Assembly: GCA_025618425.1 (NCBI GenBank)
Contig: CM046832.1
Location: 71,944,187-72,008,186 of the forward strand
Source: Heliocidaris tuberculata
Lineage: Eukaryota > Echinodermata > Echinoidea > Camarodonta > Echinometridae
DNA length: 64,000 nucleotides
Direction of reading: 5' to 3'
Part shown: in pieces, positions 48,501 to 57,500 of the stretch
Position numbering within the stretch: position 1 is the stretch's first letter
Layout: every line of letters starts with the position of its first letter
Position numbers and translations under genes: made by a program
The notes under the pieces: generated by a model
Told to the model about the DNA's origin: nothing
Seen by the model: the letters and a program-made list of their open reading frames with translations, nothing else
Databases searched by the model: none

Positions 48501-51500
48501 ATGTCATCTAAAGCGAATGTAACTCTTGCTATTCGAGCTCCTGACATTTAAACTTTTATTTTGAACGATCCATTAAGCAGATGGATAAGGGAAAAAAAAA
48601 CCTTGGGGAATTCGGATGGTGAACAAGAATAATGAATTATCTACCTTCACACGGGAATCCGTCTCCGATATAACCTGCATTGCACTGACACGTATAACCT
48701 CCTGGTGTGTTCGTACAGGCTGAATTCTCATCGCAGTTGTCAATATCTTCCTCGCACTCGTCATAATCTTGAGAAGAAAAAAAAATCAAGCATAAATTCC
48801 ACAATGATAAAAGAGTCGTTACTGACATCACGCTACGCTATCGTTCGTTTTTGTTATATAAGGGATGATACACACACACAAAAAAGGACTCCCAAAGACG
48901 TATTGAGTAAAACTGGTCATACCCCCACCACCCCCGTTTGAAAGCCTAGAAAAAAATCAAAGCTTTTTACTACGTACTTACAATTGGTCTATGATTCACA
49001 GAACTGCCCACATAATATATGCCGTCCACTTACCAGGAAAGATTCCAGCCCTTTGTTGATTAGTTTCCAGATACCTTTAATATTGACTTCAGTTGTTCAT
49101 AGAGCAGAGAAAAAACGCAAGGCGAGAGGGCATAGGAAATGACGGACTTGACGGGATGAGTTATTTTCTTGCACAGTAATTATAGCCTTTTTTCCCCCTT
49201 ATTTCCAGAGGAATCTCAAGGATTTTACCAAGACGAGCAAATTTCAGAACCATGAGGACCGATTTATACCCTTGTCAACCAATTTCTCTGCAGACATGTT
49301 TCTTTTTCATTTTGGAAAATATCGGCTAACTTGCCGACAAATGTGATCCAACATGCCCCATTTAAAAAACTTTACCGATGACCCTGTCCTGACGTAGGAA
49401 CCAATGACCCAACAGGTATCCCTCCTAATCATCTCTTTTATGAAGAGACACAATCACAATGTTGTTAGTAAAAGGCTTACCTAAGACCGTCACCCATAGA
49501 GTACAGGTTCCTACATTCTTGTATACATCCGATGCCGTGAATGTAACAAGTGACATCCCCAGGTCGAAGATGGACCCGGAGGGTGGATCACTGACTGGAG
49601 TGGAGATTGGACTCAAAGAATTCTCCGTCGTGGTTGGTTCAGGCCAAGAGACCGATATCGTATCTTGATTTGGTAGGGCTGTGACCACGATGTCTTCTGG
49701 ACACGTTAACACTGGTGGCTCCTCATCTGATCGAGGAAAAGGAAGGGATGAAATATTGCATGCGAACCACTTAAACTTAGCGTGATCATGGCAGGGACCC
49801 AAACAGGATTGTGATGGTTGGTGTTGGCCTTAGGGAATTAATTTGAAGGTGGTAATTCAGACTGCATTTGGTTCTAACACAGGCAGTTAATGTACATGAT
49901 AACGCTATGATGGTAAAGAGGACATATTTTTTCTAAAGTTCTCTGGGAGTCAAATAAGCTATCTCTCTCTCTGTGTCTCTCACACTCTCTATGTAACTTG
50001 TCATATATCATAGTCGATTAAAATATATTTCAACAGAGAAGTAACTTCACGATTAATGGTTTTAAATACCTTTTTTTCCCAAAAGACTAACTGCCATTAA
50101 AGATCCCTTTCTATGAACGTTTTATGGTGGGTGGCGACATGGCACTTTTCCTACCTACGACTGTGACGACCACGGTACATTCCCCCGCGTTTCCTGCGGC
50201 ATCCTTGGCGCTGAACCTGATGGCAGAAGACCCTATCACCAGCCTGACAGGATAGGCTTCACTCTGATTAATTGAAGGGTTCGAGTTATCCTGGACCATG
50301 GGAGGGGTGATCATTACATCAGCGTAGTGCACACCAGGATCAGTGGTGGTGGTGAAGTCTTCAGAACAGATGACAGTAGGAGGTTCGACGTCTGTAGAAG
50401 GAAATATTGATGTATTGTAAGTTCTTTTGTCTGGGTAATATTTAGATAATAGATATATATACACTCTTAAAATGTTGGGTAAATTTAGTTGGGTAACTGC
50501 TGGTTGGTTAAAAATATTCCCAATTCTGGGCTATTATTAACCAACTGGACACTCGAGTGGTGTAACCAATATTGGTCAATACTTTTTACCTAAATATTGG
50601 GCATATATTTACCAACAGTATTTGGTAATTATGGGTTGGGTACTTGTTGCCCTGTAGTTGTGTAATTTTGTCACATTTCCTTTGCCAGTTGGGTAAATTT
50701 TGTTGGGTAACTGATGGTTGGTTAGAAATTCGCTTTTGCCCAACTTGTGGTAAATATTTTTACCCAATATTGGGGAAAACACTTATATGAATATTCATGA
50801 ATTTTTAGTAGCGTATGGTTTGGGGTGGCCCGATTTACTAACTGTCACCGAATGCATAAAAAAATATAAGGGGTATATAAGAGCTTGCACTAGTTTGCAC
50901 TTACTGGATAGGATAGGACTAGGATAGGATAGGTTAAGATATAGGATAGGGTAGCTTAAAATAGGATAGGTTAGGATTGATTAGGTTAAGACCCAGAAGG
51001 ACGTAACAAGCAGATTTCATTTTTTTTTACCTAGGTTGGAGGAAAAAGGAAACAATAAATTGGGCAGCTGAATTTGCCCAACCACATGATATTTGTTACC
51101 GAACAGCTGAACAAATAGAGGGTTGGGCAATCCTATTGGGTAAGATTGGTTGGGCAATAATTACCCAACTGAGAATATAACCAACAGTTGGGCAATTGTA
51201 GAGTTGGGTAAAATCTAATGGGTCACCAACTGATGGGCAATTTAATTTGCCCAACAACATAGTAAATGGATTGCCCAACATCAGTTGGGCAAATTTTAAC
51301 CAAAAGTTGTGTGGACAGTATGTTGCCCAGTGTTGGTTAAAAATTGGGCATTTTTTTGCCCAACTTTTTTAAGAGTGTATATACATATATATATATATAT
51401 AGGTAGATAGACTGATTGATTTATAACTGCTTATTTACTTACCATTTTGAATGATTAACTAACTGACTTATTGACTGGTTTGTTGGTTGATATCTTTCTT

Positions 51501-54500
51501 ATTTGACTGATTGATTCCCTGTTTGGTTGGTGGGTTGATTAATTATTTGATGGACTGATATCCTACTTACCTTATTGATTGATTTAAGTTGATTCAAAAC
51601 GGATGAGAAGGTAGCATATGCAACCAGGGGACCCATGGCTGGTAAGTTATATTTTCAAACATTATTCAACGTATAGATCACTGTGGGAAGGGGTAAAAAC
51701 ATCAACATTACCACGGACGATGATGACGAAAGAACAGGTCCCAATGTTAGAGCTCAAATCAGTAGCAGTGACTTCGATCGTGGTCGTCCCTATGGGAAAT
51801 TTGGTCCCAGAGGGATAGGTAGGGCCGTTACTAAGGTACTGTCCGGAATTATCAACAATCTCAATATCATCCCACATCACGACGGCATAATTAAATCCTG
51901 GATCGTTGGTTACATTCAAAGTCCCTGGGCATGTCAACCTTGGAGGCTCCGTGTCTGAAAGAAATATAGACGGTTAAGAAACTGTTAACTTAAATGCCTA
52001 CTGAGGTATGTTGCACTTAGTGTCTTTTTATTTGCAAAATAGAATTCCCCACTTTCACTGACATTTCGAAAGTTTCACTAATGAATTAAAATGTCATATT
52101 CTTTGAAATAATTTGTTTATGCATGTAAGAAATACTGAAAAAAAAAATACAAAAGACTCTGCAGATTACTTAGGCTACAACTCAACTGAACTGTTTCAGA
52201 TGAATTGTCAGATAACATTCATCTTTGACGCCATGTTACACACATTGTAAAGATAAGGGTGTCCTCTGATATGAATAGGCCATTTTCGTAATGCATTCAA
52301 ATTTAATGCTTACCTCTTTGTCAAACTCCTAGTAACGAACGTTTACATCCACCTTCTACAAGTCATTGTATTTCAATGGTCAGAATGCAGATTGTATACA
52401 TTAAGTGTTGCTAGGTTGGGCAAACCAAAATGTTTGTCCAACCTAACAACGCCTAATACATGCAATTCACATTTTGACTATTGAAAAAGAATAAGTTTTT
52501 TTTTTCAGGTGAATGTAATAGTTTGCCACCAGGCAAACGTGTATAAATTCGAATACATTACGAAAATGTAAAAGCAACAGGAAAAAGAAATCACGGCACT
52601 AAAAGCAAAAGAAAAGGAATACAATGCAACAAAATAAATGATGATTTTTTTTTCTTCTGGGTACTCAGAGTTAAGAAGAAATGCGATATCAAAGCAAATC
52701 AAACAAGATGCCATGCAAAGCTGAAAAGGCATGCTAATTTCTCAATTCGTGTTCCCGTTTCTCTTCGTTCATGGTAATGATTCAGTGGCGTAGCTACATA
52801 GGCGACTGGAAACACGTCCCCCCCCCCAATCGAATGGCGAAAAATAGGAAAGAAAAGGAAATAAAAGAGAAAAAGAGAGAAAAAACAAGGGGAAAGGAAA
52901 AGGAAGAGAAAAGAAGACAATTGGACCCCTTCCCGCATCCTTCCCCTAATCAGTGGCCTCGTAAATTCACATTGAATTTTCTGATTAAGACCTATGCCCC
53001 CAAATGATGCCAGTTCCATGCAAGTGCCCCCTAAATGGCTTTACTCAAGCTACGCCACTGTAATGTTTTGCTTCATTTTGTTCATTCTTATTTATATATT
53101 TGATGTAGGTCCCTGAAACAGCATGCTCAATAGTCAGACTGTCAAGAATGTATGCACAGTCTCTGTATCATAGTCTGAAAGTACTTCAGAACTAATTTGT
53201 ATAACTTGTTTTGTGTATACATTAAGCTTAGTTTTTAGTAAAGTTCGAGTAACTACACAGAATTAATTATTTTCTCAATTTTGCTGTTAAGATTTGGTTA
53301 TTCAAATTTTAAGGTCTGGTTGTCCTGCTTAAATCTGGTTGATGTTGTAAACAACAAAATCGCAAAATATCAAATGAAATAGGAGATGTTCCAGTTAACA
53401 TGGTAAATCAAAACACAGGGTATTTTCCAATAAATATTTGCAAAGATGAATGTCTTTAAACGCGGGCAGTGGCGTAGCTACATGCCCCCTCCTTTGAATG
53501 GTAAAAAAGAAAGAGAAGAAAAAGAGAGAAAAGAGGATTAATGGAAAGGGAATGGGAAATTGAGAGAAAACAAGATACCGCCCCTAAGCCGTGGCCGTGT
53601 TAATTTAAATTCTATATTCACCGTGTAAGATCAGGGTCGCCCTAAAAAGATGCTAGTGCCCCCCCCCCATGACTGGACTCACGATACGCCACTGAATAGC
53701 CGAATAAATTTGTATCTTTCAGTATAATTTTAACCATTAACCAAGTGATCAGGGGGTTACCTTCTACGGTAACGAAAACTGAGCAAGTAGCACTATTGCC
53801 CTCATTATCCACCGCTTCGAAGCGAACCGCAGAGACTCCGATGAAGACGCGATAGGAGTCCGGTAAGTTTAACCTGATATCGCCTGAATTATCCGCGACT
53901 ATGGGGTCGTCAATGATCACGGTGGCGTAGTTCATCTCGGGGTCGGTGGACGTCGTGATGTTACCCTGACATGAGATGGTTGGACTCTCAATATCTGGAT
54001 AATGGTGGTGAGGGCATTGAAAGTACTACATACATCAACTACACAACAAGTCACTGCAGATTATAGCTAGAAAATTAACATGTCACATGAATATTGATAA
54101 CAAAACTACACATCAAAGTAACAGCATAGTTTCAAAGGTTATTTCAGCGACAACAAAAATAGTACTAATACTACAGCTGCGAATAACTTCTTTATCCTAC
54201 TGCTCTTTTTATCAAGCACTCAGAAAAGTACTGCTGATGTCAGGGTTTCGATCTGAATGAAGCAAAATTAAAAGAACTACAACATCCACATGTCAAATGT
54301 CTAAGAAACTACAGAAACATACTTTACTAATAGCAGGAGCGCTGCTAGACGGTGGGTGGGTGGGGGGGGGGGCGGTGTTACATCACTTATTTAGAAGTAT
54401 TTGTCCGCAAATTTCTCAATATTTGACCTATGTCCACAAATAAAATATTTTTGGGAACATATTCTATAACTCCTGTCGGTTAAATGGAAAGCTGGAAAGA

Positions 54501-57500
54501 TTTTGGTATCTTGTCGGCAATTTTGAAAATCTAATAGATAACTCCTTTTTAGCTTTTCGTCAAATTTGTCAGCACATTTAATCCGCCACTCCCTTCCCTC
54601 CATTCGATATGGTTTATAGCCGTCTAGCTACACCATATTGTTAAAGAAAAGTTCGAGCAGAAAACGTACAAAATCAAAATCATCTTGTTTATGCATGCTT
54701 GGTAAAACTGCTACCGCTATTGGGATATTGTCATTTAAAAAAAAATTATTTTTGTTTGTATTGTAGGCCTGTAACTCTACTAAAGCATTCAGCATGTTCA
54801 GAAAATAAGGATTGAAACAAAAATAATGAGCGAATGCAAATCAACTGCACTAACATTTCCTCAAAATGAAAACATGATAATGATAGACATATTTATGTTT
54901 ATAACCTCTTTTATCATACCTCGACATGTTGGTGGGTTGGGTATAAATGTGCCGTCATCCTGGCACGTCGTCGAAGAATCCCCTTGTAAGGTAAATCCTG
55001 ACTGATCACAGATGTAAGTACACTCAGTGAGAGGGTTCACCACAGACCCAGATGGACAGTAATTCGGCGACGTCGTGTTGACAGGAAACACATAAGATGG
55101 GACTATGCATGTTCCTGTAGAATTAGGAAAAGGAGACGCAATTAGTGAAAACTGTTTCGTTTCTTATTGAAATAAAGTTACAAATGTTATGTTTACTAGC
55201 AAATAAGTATTGAAAAAGAGTTCACCGGTATATAATGTACATGTACATAGACAAACAAAAATAGGCTTAGCAAAAACGCATTTTAGTTATTAGAGTATCT
55301 TTAAACACCCATGGTGCGCGATTAATTTGGATCTAAATTTCTTCCTATTTTATTGTTCTTTGACATGTGCTTCGTGTTGTGTACCTAAAATGCATTTCAA
55401 GATCTAACACGATAGCGGCAAAGGCTGGTCTTTCGCGTTTATTATCATTGTGGGGATCGACACTGTTTTGGTGCAAGACGATCCCTAGATGTGGACACAG
55501 TCACTGGCGTTGATTTAAACTTAACTATAATTTTCGATGAAAGAGAAAATTTTGCGGTTCAGTCTTGACAGACAATCTTGTGATTTAGTGAGAGAAAGAA
55601 AGCGAGCGATATAGTTGTTCTTACAACTTCATTAAGCGATCTCCCGTTGATGTAGGAATGTTTGGAATTTCTATCAGATTAATTCGAGTTGAATGTCAAT
55701 TTATTTAAAAGGAAAAATTCTATTTGACGTCTCAATCATTAGATCATGATGTAGAAATTTCGGTTGCGTGCAAGTTTATAATGTTACACAAACAATGATT
55801 AGGCCTTTACAAGCTCAACTCAGTTAATTTGGTTCTGCTTAATGTGGAAATAAATGTGTAGTTAAGATTTCCAAGAGTTTGGAGATTTGACGTGGTATGG
55901 GATGCAGGCATATCGACAACGCTTTGTCATGTATGACTACCATATTTATGTTTTGTTATTGAACCCGGCTGTTGCAAATAAATGTATTTATCGTGGAATT
56001 GTGTGGGCTGATGCGCGACAAACCAGCATAGATCCTTTGCTTAGGACCCACCCCACCGTAACCCATCTTCCCTTCTTCTGGGATCCCTAATGGATAAGCT
56101 AGGCTCAGCATGTGAAGTTTCTCAGATAAAAGGCCCTTGGGTACAATCTCTCCTTAATTTCGTAAACCATGGAGAAAATGGAAATATTTGCATCTATATG
56201 ACATTGGTAGAATGATACCAAAATCCTCACAGACAACAACAAAACAAAAATAGATAAGACAGAACAAAAATTTGTCGTAAATTATGTCTAGTCAACAATA
56301 AACGGTACAAAACACAATAACTGGTTAAATGAGCACAAAATAGAGTAAACAAAGGAATTAAGTTTGAAGACCCTGAGACAAAGGGGGTATTTGGGGGTCA
56401 TTTAACCCCCCCCCCCCTCCCCACCCCCTCTCGACTCCAGATTATTTGTACATTCCTGCGGCTACGCCTCTGCGACTCAAGATGAAGGAGTCAACATCAA
56501 TCTGATCTCCCCAGTCAATATGTTTGATAAATGTAAACTGACATGAGATTCGTTGTGTAGGTCTAGCCTTGGCGATGTAGGTTATTAGTCAATTTGTTTT
56601 TCTCCCTAGTCATTCTTGTGGTCTAAAATTGTTGGTACAAACATCGTTTATAAAAACGAATTTTAAAAACAACAGCATTTTCATTTTATTTCACGAAGAC
56701 CAGCTTCCTTAAAAATTCCAAAATACATTTAGTTGAAAACAGCTGGATATAAAGTAGCCCCTAAATTTAAACTTTTGGAGAACGCTATGATCAGAAATAT
56801 CAATGTTGATGAATCTTGTATTATTAGAATAATATGCATGTAGCTAATAATTGTACAAATCTATTCCCTAGCAATCCATAAATGAAAAGGAAGATAAAAG
56901 ATAAGGATATACCATTCATGTTTTAAACAATGAACACATATTCGTTCATATTTACTTTAAATCTAATTACATAAAACACCGTAATACTGATGAAAAATAT
57001 CGTTGGTTTTACCAGTAAACCAGAGGCCTGTTGAGAAATATTGTGACTTTTCATCCTGACAAAAATCAATACAATTCAGATAAGAATATAGGCCTAATAA
57101 TTGTTGCCATGGTAGCAAGGATCAGCTTGCTTTTACATCTCATTACTATATCCTGTGGTTACTCAATCGATTTTATAACACACCGGGGTTTTCTTTATTA
57201 AACGGACAGTGTTCTTTCATCAGAATTAAGACAACGCTTAGAAGTGAAATTCTATGAAACGCTCATTCAAATCCTAGGACATATGCTTGAGTGAATTCTG
57301 TATACAACTGAAAAAGCTGCATGATATTAAAAGATCAGGACAGATGATGGCAGTTAAGAATACGAATGATAAATTCTTACTTGTAGAAAAAAAAAATTAA
57401 TGTCATTATGATCAAAATACGTATAGTTGAATTAAGATGAGTGCATTATAGGTTAATGATGTCCCTTCATTATGAGAACTGCGAGGGGGGGGGGGGGGCG

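Noticed and set aside
53466..53702. 8-bp target duplication for the hAT-like MITE 53467-53694
   Set aside because: The flanks AACGCGGG and AATAGCCG do not match, so no duplication is claimed.
55887..56090. 67-codon plus-strand ORF in the receptor's first intron
   Set aside because: No domain, wrong strand for the receptor, and no splice signals that link it to other exons.
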